From NCBI RefSeq assembly GCF_001625215.2, contig NC_030386.2:39402796-39466795 (forward strand): 64,000 nucleotides of DNA, read 5' to 3'. Both the position numbers and the translations under genes were made by a program. Within the stretch, counting starts at the first letter, position 1; each line of letters opens with the position of its first letter. Source of the DNA: Daucus carota subsp. sativus (taxonomy: Eukaryota > Streptophyta > Magnoliopsida > Apiales > Apiaceae). The notes beneath the pieces were generated by a model. It searched no databases, had not been told where the DNA came from, and saw only the letters and a list, made by a program, of their open reading frames with translations. Positions 10,157 through 23,000 of this stretch are shown piece after piece.

Positions 10157-13100
10157 ATGGGGTTTTGTAAAAGGGTGGTTTACAAGCCTGTTGCAGAAGT
10201 TGATGTTAGCTCCAGTAGTGATGAGGTTTATATCAGTGCCAATGTCAAGGGTATCAGCTTTCTGTTTTTCCCTTTTTCTTTGTTTTTTTATTGATGAATT
10301 TTTATTTTCAACTTTCGAGATTCCATAATTTTTTCAGAAGCAAAATACTAAGCTGCAGATCATTGGTAAATGTTTTTAATTTTAGCATCTTGTGCAAATG
10401 GATGACTTCTAATCAAATCAGACGTCGATATGAAGAAGCTACATTTTTTTAATTAAATCCGGGGATTTATTTTTCCTTGCACGGAAATTAGGACTTAATC
10501 TAGGGAATGATACTTAAAGTCTCGATTTTTCAGTCTGATGTAAACAAATTTTGTAACATATGAGCATAATGAGCATGACAAATGAAATTTTTGGGTGAAT
10601 TCACTGTGCCAGGCATGTGTATATAGCTAAGTGACTGCTAATTTAGTCTTATCATACGCGTTATTTGTGTGTTATAGCTCCTCGGATGGCTGGACTTCTT
10701 GTCAAACTGTTTGTCTGGCTCTTGGAGCTGAGGATACTCAAACCCCTGTTACTATACATGTTGAAGAGAGAAAACCAAGTGCACAAGGTACTTTCATATC
10801 TTGAGGCTGTGATAACACTGGTGCTTCGCCATTATACTGCATTGCTATAGTTTCCTGGTCATTGCTCGTTAGATACTATGTAGTATCCTGTTTTTGCTAA
10901 ACGCGGTTTAAAACATAATTCAGCCAGCCAAGTACACGTTCTACATAATTTACAGTTAAGTTAGATTGATGAAGATGATCAAATTATACTATCAGCTTAA
11001 GAATATGATATCATTACAGTATATTTATCGTGACCCGCCTTTGTTGCAGTTTGTCTCATTTGTGGAGTTGGAAGATCCCCCTCTATATGTCCCTTTGCAC
11101 CCTTATGAAGGTAAATTTTCGCTTTTAAGTTTAATGTATTAAAATGGTCTTGCACAAGCCTCTACTTGTCTCTTGATTACTAAATCTGGACTTAACTGTT
11201 GATACATTATGGTATCAGAATGAGCTAAGATGATGGATGAATTTCTTGCTTAACTAGTGATAATTCTGTAATTATAAGGTTTACATTTCATGCCAGAGCA
11301 CAGAGAACCAGAAACCAAGTATCTAGAATCCGGTCTCTCTCCTTCAGAACAAGTTCAACAGGCGACTGAATGTATAGAATTTTCAGAAAATATAGGGGAA
11401 AATGAAAAGATAAGTTTCAGGCACTGGACAATTTTGGACTATTCAAGAGCCTATTTATCTCGACAAATCACTCCCAACATGGTATGCCATTTTCTGTTAA
11501 TACTACGTAATTATATCTGAATTGTCAAGTCTTTTACTTTGACAGGAATTTTGAAGCTCTGAATCTCAGTTATTGTTTTAAGGATTTCCTGTAGTTCTGC
11601 TTGATTTTCCTTTGAAGATTTTATTGGTTTAGACTTTATACTATAGGCTCAGTTCTTCAATCTTGTTGACAAGGCGTGTTTTGGTCATTCTATAGGTTGC
11701 AGATAAATTTATAGCATCTGTCCATCAGTCAAATGATCCTGCACTTCAAATGTCATTCTTTATCAGTTGTGATGATCAAGAAATTTTACGTCAAGCTAAT
11801 GAGGCGACTCTTAGATATGAAAGAGGTATTTGCCACACTTCAATACTATATCTGCTTCAAGTAAAGGAAACACGACTCTTGTTATATAAAGAAACATTCA
11901 CATTTACTGCAAATTCTGCAGGAGAACCGCTATCAGCTCTTGATGGAGTACCATTTGCTGTCAAAGATGAAATAGATTGTATGCCTTATCCAACTACAGG
12001 TAAGTCTTGTCGTAGTTCCTGGTAAGTTGTATTTTGTTATCACCATATCTTTAATATGAAGTGGACAATGATTTGGTTAGGTGGTACAAAGTGGTTGCAC
12101 AAAGTACGACCTTGTACAGACGACGCTGACTGTGTTAAGCGCCTGAAGCTGTGCGGTGCAATTATTGTTGGAAAGACTAATATGCATGAGCTCGGGGCTG
12201 GAACAAGTGGCATAAATCCTCATTACGGGTAAGAACATGATTATTTTTGGAACTTGGCAATGCAAATACGGAATGTCTGGTTGATATCTGTTTGATATAT
12301 ATTGTTTCCCCTTTTTATTGGACTACTGAAGGGCCCCTCGAAATCCATATGATACCAATAAGATCACAGGAGGCTCTTCTAGTGGATCTGCTGCTGTAGT
12401 TTCTGCAGGATTATGCCCTGCTGCCCTTGGTGTTGATGGGGGAGGTACATAAAAAAAATTCTGTAATCTTAATTCCATGGTAACAGTCATTAATTCTATT
12501 GAGTCTCTAATTTTTAACTGGATATGAACTTAACCGAGTATTCTGCAGATGTATTATAAAGATGTCATGGTTACTGGTGTATCCGGATTGGCAATTGCTA
12601 TAAAATTGTGAGTATGATTTTACTTGTTTCCTGTCATGGTCGCAGGATCTGTCCGAATTCCTGCTTCTCTATGTGGCGTAGTGGGGCTTAAGCCAACTTT
12701 CAGTCGTGTGTCACATTCTGGGTAAGTAGCCATTTCTGCTACTGTCCTATAAAGAAGTTGCCAAGTCATGACAGGTATTCTCCGTATTCTCTTATAATAA
12801 CTTCTCATTTTCCGATTGCAGGGTCCTTCCCCTAAATTGGACAGTTGGGATGGTTGGTGTACTTGCAGGCACAGTTGAGGATGCTATGATAGTGTGAGTT
12901 CCCTAAAAATTGTTTTAACCTCTGTGACTTAAACTCTTAACAGTATGTTTAGTAAAGAAAATAGAGTAAAACATATCACAAAAGTCGATATTTGCCTTTT
13001 CCAGTTACTCAGCTATCAGCGGTCAGATCCTATCCCATCAACACGTTGAACAGAGGGTAAATCTTTTTTTTTCTCTCTCTCTTTCTGACCTTAATTTCAT

Positions 13101-14980
13101 CGTACTGAACAATGTCAGTTAAATAATTTGTTGTTGCGCAATAGCATCAATTAAGTATATACTAATTCCAGTGCTTTCTTCTGAAACTACAGCATCCAGA
13201 AGTACATCTACCACTCCTAAACTCACCAAACTGCATGCCGAAAATCAAGCTGGCAAGATATGATAAGGTCTGCAATGTTTTGTCAGATTTCTTGCGCCTC
13301 GTGTGTCTTGCTTGGTTCAGTTTAGTGTGGACTTGTGTGGCAATTGCATAAAAATAGGTCTTAAGTGTGCTGAAAGTTTGTGTGTCTGAATTGCTCTTAA
13401 CACAATGGTTTATCTTTTGTTTAATCAGTGGTTCAACGATTGTTCTTCTGACATAAAGCTTAGCTGCTCGAATGCTCTTGATCAGCTTCAGAAAATCTAT
13501 GGATGGGAGGTACATATTATCATCCAGTGGCTTTAAAACTTTCAGTTCATACTAGATCTTATCGCCTAAAATACTAGGGAGTTCCCCTATTCGTCCCTAG
13601 ATAGCATTTGCTAATGCTGAATTCTTTCAGCTGCAATAATCGGGTTCCAACTTGCTAATGGCTTTTTCTTGTGTGTGTTATAAAGACTGTAGACATAAAT
13701 GTACCCGAGATAGAGTCAATGCGCCTGGCACATTACATAACCATTGGTTCAGAGTGTAATGCTTCACTTTCTCGCTATCTGGAAAAACTGTATGTTTTTT
13801 CATGCTCCAGGTTGTTAATTAGCTTAAGAACGAGGTGATTTAGTTGACGATGATCATCTGTACACTCCTCATCAGGGATATGGATGAAGTCGGGTGGGAT
13901 GCAAGGGCAGCACTTTCTCTGTATGGTGCTTTTGACAGCAAGGAATATTTAAATGCTCAGAGAATCAGGTACTGATTCCTTGCAACCCGATTTTTTGTTT
14001 CCAATTCTACGCGCATTAAAGTGCATTATTAGGTAATGGAATCAAATCTCATCACATACCAACTATGCATCTGCAGGAACCGTCAGCTGCAGATTCACCA
14101 GAAGATATTCGATCAAGCAGATGTCATAGTTACTCCGACAACAGGGTACGTAGATCTACCTTTTAAACCTATCTACCTTCATAAAATCCAACCTTAAAAT
14201 CAGTTGATGCTGTTACAGTGTAACAGCCTACACAATACAGGATGATGCTCAGAAGACTGGCGAACTAGACTATATAAATGGCGGTATGATATGCTTCGTT
14301 AAGTACATTATTTACATAACTTCTATGATCTTGGATTTTGTTAATTATAATCTGGCTAGCCTATATATTCCAACTGCATTGAACCTAATAATCCACGGAT
14401 CATGCCAAACACTCCAAGATTTTGATTACATTGTTGTCGTTTCAGCTTCACTAGTACGCTACATGATAGCAGGAAATTTTCTGGGATTGCCTGCAGTTAC
14501 TGTTCCTGTGAGTTGCAAAATTCACTTCAGATATATAGCTCACAAGTCACGAAAAAAAAAAATCACCTCTGGACCTTGTTCTTCTTCTTCTTTTGCTTAA
14601 AAATAAATATTTGTGCACCTCAGGTTGGATACGACAGAGATGGCTTGCCTATTGGTCTTCAGATCATCGGAAAACCTTGGTCAGAAGCTTCATTGATCTA
14701 CATAGCTTACGCAGTCCAGGCAAGTCCTTTAACCATTATCATATCAATCCTTAAATAATCATGCAATTTTGATTCATGTACCAAGTATCAAAGCAAGATA
14801 TATGTGTCATTTATATTACTTGCTGATCTTTTAATATGTCGATACAGTGACTGCAGGCATAACTAACTCGATTCTTTACTTCGTTTTTAGGGATTGTGTG
14901 CAGGGGAGTACAAGAAGCCTGAAGTGTACTATGATCTGCTTTCAGGCTTGAAGAAAGGCGAAACAACACAGCAAAACTAA
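10157..14980 (+). CDS. FAAH: Fatty acid amide hydrolase (N-acylethanolamine amidohydrolase)
   Basis: Amidase-signature enzyme that hydrolyses N-acylethanolamines to fatty acid and ethanolamine at membranes. Twenty exons: 10157-10250, 10678-10787, 11050-11110, 11297-11481, 11696-11825, 11922-11999, 12081-12228, 12332-12444, 12646-12721, 12822-12893, 13005-13056, 13193-13267, 13429-13509, 13686-13789, 13876-13968, 14077-14145, 14219-14283, 14446-14507, 14624-14719 and 14891-14980. These give 617 residues, close to the Arabidopsis enzyme (about 607). Seen: a hydrophobic leucine-rich N-terminal segment (about residues 34-58), the catalytic Lys208 in AVKDE, the amidase signature GGSSSGSA (282-289) with Ser284, and Ser308 in GGGSVR. 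The Ser-Ser-Lys triad is therefore complete. Intron 19 starts with GC instead of GT. The ATG is the first one in the transcript-like leader and matches the plant FAAH N-terminal region. Confidence 0.95.
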
Positions 14981-16295
14981 TTTAGAAGCTGTTTTGGCTA
15001 TGTAAGTTTTGGACCATGGGATTTGAATCCAGTTACCGCCAAGAAGAATGGGTTTATCATGCAAACATGTACTATTATTTGAATCTCGTTCTCATTCCGG
15101 GATTCAAATCCCATGATCCAAACGAACCCATGATCTAGTCAATAATGAGGCGGATTGTAAGTACGATGATCCAATGAACTTACCATGATCCAGATGAGTT
15201 TTTCTCAGTTTTGAGTTTTTTTTGACAAATACAAGAAGATTTCATTAACTTGAATATAATACAGCCGGGATAAACGTCAACTGTCGTAATCGTCTAACAC
15301 ATGAAATTTAAAAAAAATTTGAAGTTAAAAACGAAATCAAAAACATCCCAAGCGATCCAAATTACACCAAACAGTGACATCGCAATTGGCTATATTACAT
15401 AAAACTATTGTTAACCCAATGTTTAGAAACATTCCAGTGAGATCTAAACCAGAAAGGTTTGCTCTTTTGGGATGTCAATTTTACTAGCATTGCAGTGATT
15501 GACTGACGTATGCAAGTTAATTAGACATTTTGTGGCAAAATAAAATCTATCGCTGCCGCATTTAAAAAATAAAATAATCAAAACATAGGCTATAATCAAT
15601 GATTGCTAACATGGTACCTGTAGAAAGCTCGATCATAAATATAATCACAGACTCCGTTCATCCTTAATTAGTTAAGCAGGATGATCAACTTGAAATTATA
15701 TATAAATACACAATTGTGAAATAGCAAAATATTATCATCGTAAACTATATTAATATATCTTAAATGTAAATAATAGTTATACATAGACCTAATTAGCGTA
15801 ATAATACGAAATAACAATTTTAGTAAATTAGCTTGATAGATAGTTGATTAAAATAATATAAAATTATTTAATAAAATTTACCAACCTATATTTCATATTT
15901 ATAATTTTTTTATTTAAATTATTACAAATATAATAAATTTAATTTTTTTGTAAGAAATAAATTTTTATTTACAAGTGTTTGGAGATCAGTTAAAATTAAC
16001 ACATGAAACTAAATATTTTGATCAATAAAATATGTCATTTTCATAAATATTATTTATCACGTCTTAGAATCTATAAGAATGTCTATGAAAAAGATATTAT
16101 CTAAAGTTCAAAATAAATTAATTTTATAAAACACTTATATTTGAACAATAACATTCATGTTAATAGCAATATGAATAAATTTATATAAAAATATACTAAA
16201 ATCTCATCCTCATATATTTTTAAAATTATCTAAATAATAAAATTCAATTCAATTATTAAAAATATACTTTTTTATTAAAAATATATTAAAAATCA
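14981..16295. other. Intergenic DNA downstream of FAAH
   Basis: Contains a short inverted repeat. 15011-15030 (GGACCATGGGATTTGAATCC) pairs with 15100-15119, about 70 bases apart, and could be a small MITE remnant or lie in the FAAH 3' UTR. The remainder to 16295 is AT-rich with no gene seen. Confidence 0.5.
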
Positions 16296-16698
16296 GAGGA
16301 AAGTTCTATGGAGACCGCATTTTTATCGGAGACCTCGGAGACCACGTATATTCTGCAATCAAAACACTGTAAAATACATTATTTTGTAAAATATGTTCTA
16401 CAAATATCATGTATTCATTAAAATTGTTGAAGATCATCAATGTTTAATAAGTAGATAATGCATGTTTTGCAAGTTGAACAAATGTTCTGCAAATTAAACA
16501 TATTTCATAGAACAAAACATTTTGTAATGTTCTACATGTAAAACTTATATGATATTCAAGATTTTAAATGTAATAATGATTTCGGAGAACATGATTTGTA
16601 AAATTATACGTTTTGCAATGTTTTTATGAAATATTTTACTTGCAGAACATATGTGGTCTCCAAGTCTCCAGAAAAAATGTGGTCTCCATTGAACTTAG
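16296..16698. mobile_element. MITE with GTTCTATGGAGACC-type inverted ends
   Basis: The left terminus contains GTTCTATGGAGACC and GGAGACC...GGAGACCAC. The right terminus read on the minus strand gives GTTCAATGGAGACCACAT. The inverted similarity extends for more than 45 bases. The flanks carry the same 13-mer ATATTAAAAATCA at 16283-16295 and 16699-16711, which includes the target duplication. No coding capacity. Length, ends and duplication size suit a Mutator-type MITE, but the superfamily is inferred. The GGAGAC-rich ends recall those of insertion Y at 4414-7042. Confidence 0.65.
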
Positions 16699-17057
16699 AT
16701 ATTAAAAATCATTCTCATATTTACTATTCTCCCTTATGAAAATCATAATTCGACCAGAAATCTTTGTTTCCAAATTACAACAGGAACTTCCCAAAGCAAA
16801 CAGCCAAACACCAAAATTTCCCTCTAAAAAAACACATTGGGAAATGTAACGGTGGTTGTTAGCTCCCTTTAGATAAACCCTCACTTAACCAAACAAATAC
16901 CACGACCAACTGTTCCTAACTCTCATCTTTCTCTCATCTCTCTCCTAAGTCAGAGCATCTCTCTCGTGCTCTCTCTCTCTCGTTAGAGAAAGAGAGGAGC
17001 AGCGGCATCTTACAAACCCTAGCAGGCATTAAAATACTAATTTAAATATTAATTAAA
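16699..17057 (+). promoter_or_regulatory. Promoter and 5' leader of the CBS-PB1 gene
   Basis: The MITE abuts this 360-bp stretch. A CT-rich tract at about 16918-16985 precedes the ATG at 17058 and looks like the 5' UTR; pyrimidine-rich leaders are common in plants. No clear TATA box was chosen. Confidence 0.4.
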
Positions 17058-20000
17058 ATGAGTACACAAGGTCCCCTAGGTTCTCGCCGTAACAGTCTTG
17101 TACAGAAGCGTAACCCTAAAAAATCGGCTACTCAATCGGAGAACGGCACTTCCGCGACGGCGGCGACGAATGGAAGCTTCTTGAAGCCGCCTTCTCCTGT
17201 TCACTCCACGTCGGTTTTATTCTTCTTTGTTTTTTATAATTCTGATTACTGTGTTTTAATTTAGTTTAATAGATTAATTTATTGTTTAATCACATGATAG
17301 AGCTTTGATTTTGATGATTGTTTGGTGATAGTAGTGAGAGGACGGTGAAGAAGCTGAGATTGTCGAAAGCGCTTACGATTCCCGAGGGGACTACTGTCTA
17401 TGATGCGTGTCGGAGGATGGCTGCGAGGCGGATCGATGCTGTGCTTTTGACTGATGCCAATGCTTTGCTTTCGGGAATTGTTACCGACAAGGTCTGGTGT
17501 CTACTTAAGGAATGAATTCTTTTGTTTTGTCTAGTGACTTGAGGAATAGATTTTTGGTTACTGTTAGAGCAAGTCCAATGGTGGTGCTAAAATACATATA
17601 GCTAGCTATATTATGAAATCAGAATGTGATTTTTGATGTCAATATAGAACTTATACTCCAATGATAGTTTTTAAATGGTATCAAATTATCTAAATATAGC
17701 TATATTTACTCACCCGATCTTTAAATACACTACTTTATTTGTCAACATTACTTTACATATTGATTTTCCCACTTGCATGCTCATGTGTCAATTATAGCAA
17801 CATCTATACTTGGTTCTATATTGAGCACCAAGTATAGCATTTTGCTAATTTGCATCCATGTTTAGCATCCATTGGAGTGAAGTTTTTTGCTTGGGTGCTA
17901 TATTATATATATAACACCACTTTTAGCCTAAGTTACCCGGACACGGGTATGGGTATCGGACACGGGTACAGATCCAAGAGTCAGATTCGTAGTTTTAGGA
18001 TAATTAGGATTCGTGGATGTGGATCCGGAATTAGACTCGGGTACGGGGACTTGGCACTTAAGCTCCATGCAAGTCAAACTTAATATAGCCTGATTTATGG
18101 TACATTCATAAAAATAGTGTCTATTGCACATAAATCACATATGCTGAAAATTGAAGCATAAAATCAATAGAACAACATAGAAACAAGTCATTCATGGATC
18201 TTGATCTCTATAAACAAGTTGGAACAAGACCTAAGTTTTCATTTTGACATGGGATGTTACAAGGTGAGGTGTCCGGTTGTAATAAGAAGGATCCGACACA
18301 GATCCCATACCCACACCCATGTCATGTCCGGTGGACACGGGTATAGGCACAAAAATGGAGAGTCCGGGTAACATAGCTTTTAGCACCTCCATCGGATTTG
18401 CTCTTACTAACTTTAGGAATTACTATTTGGTTTTGTTTACCAAGTGAAATTTTTTGTTTACCAACTTGAGAAATTAATTTTTGGTTTGTTTGGATTAAAA
18501 TGCTATTCTAGTTATATTAATGTAGAGAAGTGATTGTGTGGAGAATATAAGTTAATTTGTAATAAAAATCCTTGTTCCCCTAGATTCTTTGATGTTCTCC
18601 CTATCCCCCCCCCCCCTTCTGTTTTTTTGTCAGGTGTTTTTGCTTTATTGTTGGTGTAATTGATTATCGTAAATATTTTCCAATCTTTGTAGATAATAAA
18701 GCGGAAAATTACTTGTTGCATGGTTTTCCTACTCTGGTCATTAGAAGGTAGAAGGATTTAAACAAGCGTGTTCCTTTCTACTAAGAATTTAAAACATTTA
18801 AATGCAAACTCATTAATGGATGTTGTTTATCTCTAGTAGTAGTAACTAGGATTGCTTAAAGTTTTAAGTTCTTTTTCTTTGTTGTATCATAAAAGAGTGT
18901 TTCTCCGTAGGATATCGCGACCAGAGTTATTGCAGAAGATTTGAGGCCAGACCAGACAATAGTATCGAAAGTAATGACAAGAAATCCCATTTTTGTTAAT
19001 TCAGATTCATTGGCGATTGAGGCACTTCAGAAGATGGTCCAAGGTATTTTTGAATTTATGTTATCTGTTTTATTTAAAAATTCTTATTATCATTATCGAT
19101 ACTTTGAAGGGACCTAAAGAAAAGTAAAATATATGTGTGTGTCCATGTATATCTGTTCATATTAGATAAGGTAATTTGGTATATATTCTTCAAGATGTTT
19201 GTCTATTATTTTACTTGCTTTTATTTATGAAACTTTCCGTTGCAAGTGAATAACATTAGTGCAATGGAAGTGGTTGTGGTAAACACAAAACAACCAGTTA
19301 TTGGACCATTCCTTAAGGGCCAGGGTCGTGCCATCGAATTTCCTCCTATAGCAACATAAAATGTAACAAAATTGTATTTTGCACATGACAACAATAACTG
19401 GGCAAGTAGTTGATTTAATGCCAACATGTAATTCTAGCACTTCTACCCCGTCCACATTAAAATAGGTCGGGAAAAGCGCTTGCTCTATAAACTTAAACCG
19501 TGTTCCCCTCCTGAATCCTAAATTATAGTGAATTAAACTCATCAAGGTCTTATATATAGGAAAACTGTAGTCTATATTAGGTTTCTCATTGTTTTTGCGA
19601 GGAATGTTGGTGGTTGTTTTTGTCTTTCTTGATGCAAATTGTAGTCTTTTGGTATATTCTTATTCTCTGTATGTTACTGTATTTCATGTTACATCAGGTT
19701 TGTTTAGTCATTTTTATCTTTAATTCGAGAAAGATATCAGTTGCATTTTGTATTGTGCCATTTTTCACAAAACTACTCATTTGCTTTTCAACAGGAAAAT
19801 TTAGGCATCTCCCTGTTGTTGAGAATGGTGAAGTAATTGCATTGTTGGATATTACAAAATGCCTGTATGATGCCATATCTAGGATGGAGAAAGCTGCAGA
19901 GCAAGGAAGTGCTATTGCTGCAGCTGTTGAAGGAGTTGAACGACAATGGGGAAGTAACTACTCTGGTAAGCTGAATATTATATGTAATTAGAGTGCAGGA

Positions 20001-23000
20001 CACTTTAGTTATGTGATATTATAAGAGTAATCTGTCTTTTTATAATGACATGCTTGCTTTTAACTTTTAAGTGAATCACATTCATGTTGTTTTGCAATTC
20101 AATTTCACTGTAATATGTTTTCTGCCTTGAACCTAATGGCGTATTCATTTAATTTATTTTCTGGTGTTCATCCAATGTTTCAGCTCCATCTGCCTTCATA
20201 GAAACACTTAGAGAGCGGATGTTCAAGCCTTCTTTGTCAACAATCATTGCCGAAAATGCCAAGTATTCTCAACTTCCTGAAAGTATGCATCTGTCTCAAT
20301 AAACTGTTTTCTTCTCTAATTAGTGTTGCACATGTTATACTCAGGGTTGCTGTAGTATCACCATCAGATCCTGTTAATCTTGCTGCTAAAAGTATGCAGG
20401 AGTTGCGGGTTAGTTCTGTCATAGTTATGACTGGAAACAAGATCCAGGGGATACTAACGTACTGTTCTTTACTCGCAACTATCCTTCTTTTGCTTCCGGC
20501 CTTTCCCTTTTGTGCAAGCATTTTTGGGTTACTGTTACATATTTGCTTGTAATTGATATTTTATTTTTGGTTGGGATGCTGAACTGCAGTTCAAAGGACG
20601 TTCTTATGCGAGTTGTGGCTCAAAATCTCTCTCCCGAGCTGACTCACGTTGAAAAGGTTCTGATAACCATCAAAATCTGATTCTACTTTCAGCAATGCAT
20701 TTTATTTACCATAGTCAGTAGTTACAGAGCTGTCGCTCTGCTAATAAACATAATATAACAAGCGACTTAAATGTTGAAAAGGTTCTGTAGTGTAGTTACA
20801 GAGCTGACTCATGTTGAAAAGGTTCTGATAACCATCACAATCTGTATCTACTATCAGAAATGCATTTTATTTTCTGTAGTTAGTAGTTACAGAGCTGTCG
20901 CTCTATTGATAAACATAAAATAACAAGTGACTGAAAAGGTTCTGTAGTGTAGTTACAGAGCTGACTCATGTTGAAAAGGTTCTGATAACCATCACAATCT
21001 GTATCTACTATCAGAAATGCATTTTATTTTCTGTAGTTAGTAGTTACAGAGCTGTCGGCCTGTCGCTCTATTGATAAACATAAAATAACAAGTGACTGAA
21101 ATGTCAATGGATTAAAGCTAGTAGAGTGGCAGTTTTAGAGTAACTCTGACTGTCCCTCCATCGTAGGAGATCATCAAATTTGCTGCACTTCATCATTACG
21201 CCTTCCAGGCTTAAGAGCTTAATAACTTTGGACTTCAGTATGCATCTTGGGACAACTTTTTTGCAAGTAGAGTGAGTTCCACCTCTAATGACGTTGTAAA
21301 CCCAAGCTCTTTTTAGTAACATTGCTGAATGACCGGATTTTTGTAGCCAACGCCAACCCTTCGTTTCTCCTACCTGTAGGAATTTATCTTAAAGTGATGG
21401 CTGGTGGGTCACAATCATCTCAATATTTAGGCTTGCAATGGGCCTTGGAAGGCCAAATTTATTGGTCCAAAGCATCTCTATCCTGATTTCTATAGGAAGA
21501 AATCAATTGTTACAATCTGTTGCCTCGGTGCTGCAACTAAAATTTGGGGTATTCTATACATGTAACTGTGTGTAGATAATGCCTACCACTATTACTACAG
21601 ACGTCTTTCTGAAAGTATCAGAATCAAAAACTATGATATAATTATATCTACAGAATGCATCAGTATGTAAGTTTTGGACTTTTGGTTGTGATACTTTCTG
21701 GAAGGAGGGAAGATTTGGTTACCCTGATCTGTTGTTAACTACATTGTTTGTAGTCACCTACGTGTCTCAGTTTCTTTTTGGTTCTCCAGTGTAGGGAAGA
21801 TCTGGTTAACCCATTCTGTTATCAGTTACTATGTAAATCAAGTCACCCATGTGCCTCTAAAACTTTTTGGTCTATCCATGTTTTCATTGTATATCATTCT
21901 GATAAAAAAGATCCATAAATCTCAAGTTGCTTGCTGCTGAATGACTCGTTTTCATATGTTGTTTCTGTAGGTAATGACTCCCAACCCTGAATATGCTACA
22001 ATTGACACTTCCATACTTGAGGCACTGCATACAATGCATGATGGAAAATTTTTACATCTTCCTGTTGTTGACAGAGGTAAGCTTTTCTTTATAAATTCAT
22101 ATACACTGCTCGAAGCGACACCCTTGACAGCATTAATATGGCAGATGGAAGCGTTGTGGCATGTTTGGATGTTCTACAAATAACTCATGCTGCAATTTCC
22201 ATGGTAAAACTTCTGTCATCGTTGTTCATCTTTTGTGATTGTTACTTCTTGCTTTTGCATCTTGAACAAGAATATATTAATATGAGATAGGCACTTGAAT
22301 CCACACAAATATTATCATTTCTTATGCCTTCTAGAGTTCTAGTATATAAGCTAATTCTAGAACTCAAATTTATTTTGATCTTTTGCATTGTGAGTTGTTA
22401 CATATGAAATATTACTTGGCCACTAGGCCCACTACTTGTAAGGACCCAGGAGAACTGAGAATGCTTTACTGAATAAGTACACCAGACACTGCATGGGAAT
22501 GGAGCATATTATGTATGCCTCAGTATATATCTGCAATGTTTCAGGTTGAGAATGGCTCTGGTGCTGTAAATGATGCGACAAACACCGTGATGCAGAAGTT
22601 CTGGGATTCAGCACTTAACCTAGAGCCACCAGATGATTATGACACCCAGAGGTATATCATTTCTTTCTTGAATATGTAAGTGATGCAGCTTTTAAGTTAT
22701 CAACTAAGGTCTGATGTTCTTGTCAATAGCGAAATGTCTATGTCTGTATTGAACGCATCAGATGCAGTAGAACTCGGGAAGACAACATATCCATCTCTGG
22801 GTATTGGTAATTCATTTGCATTTAAATTTGAGGATCATAAGGGGCGTGTACATCGATTTAATCTTGGTGAGTCATATTATTAGTTAACATAAATTATATT
22901 TATGATTTTCTCTACCCTAATTTTATTAGTCAGTACCATTTGAGATCCACAGACCCCAATCTCTAGTTAATACATTTGGTCTCTTTGATCCTAATTGTTC

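Noticed and set aside
17928-18131. Open frames in intron 2 of the CBS-PB1 gene
   Set aside because: They lie in the nested MITE and have no conserved protein features.
21104-21322. Minus-strand frame in intron 7 with leucine-rich look
   Set aside because: A faint likeness to an LRR F-box fragment (KLLSLEGV) is too short to support a pseudogene call.
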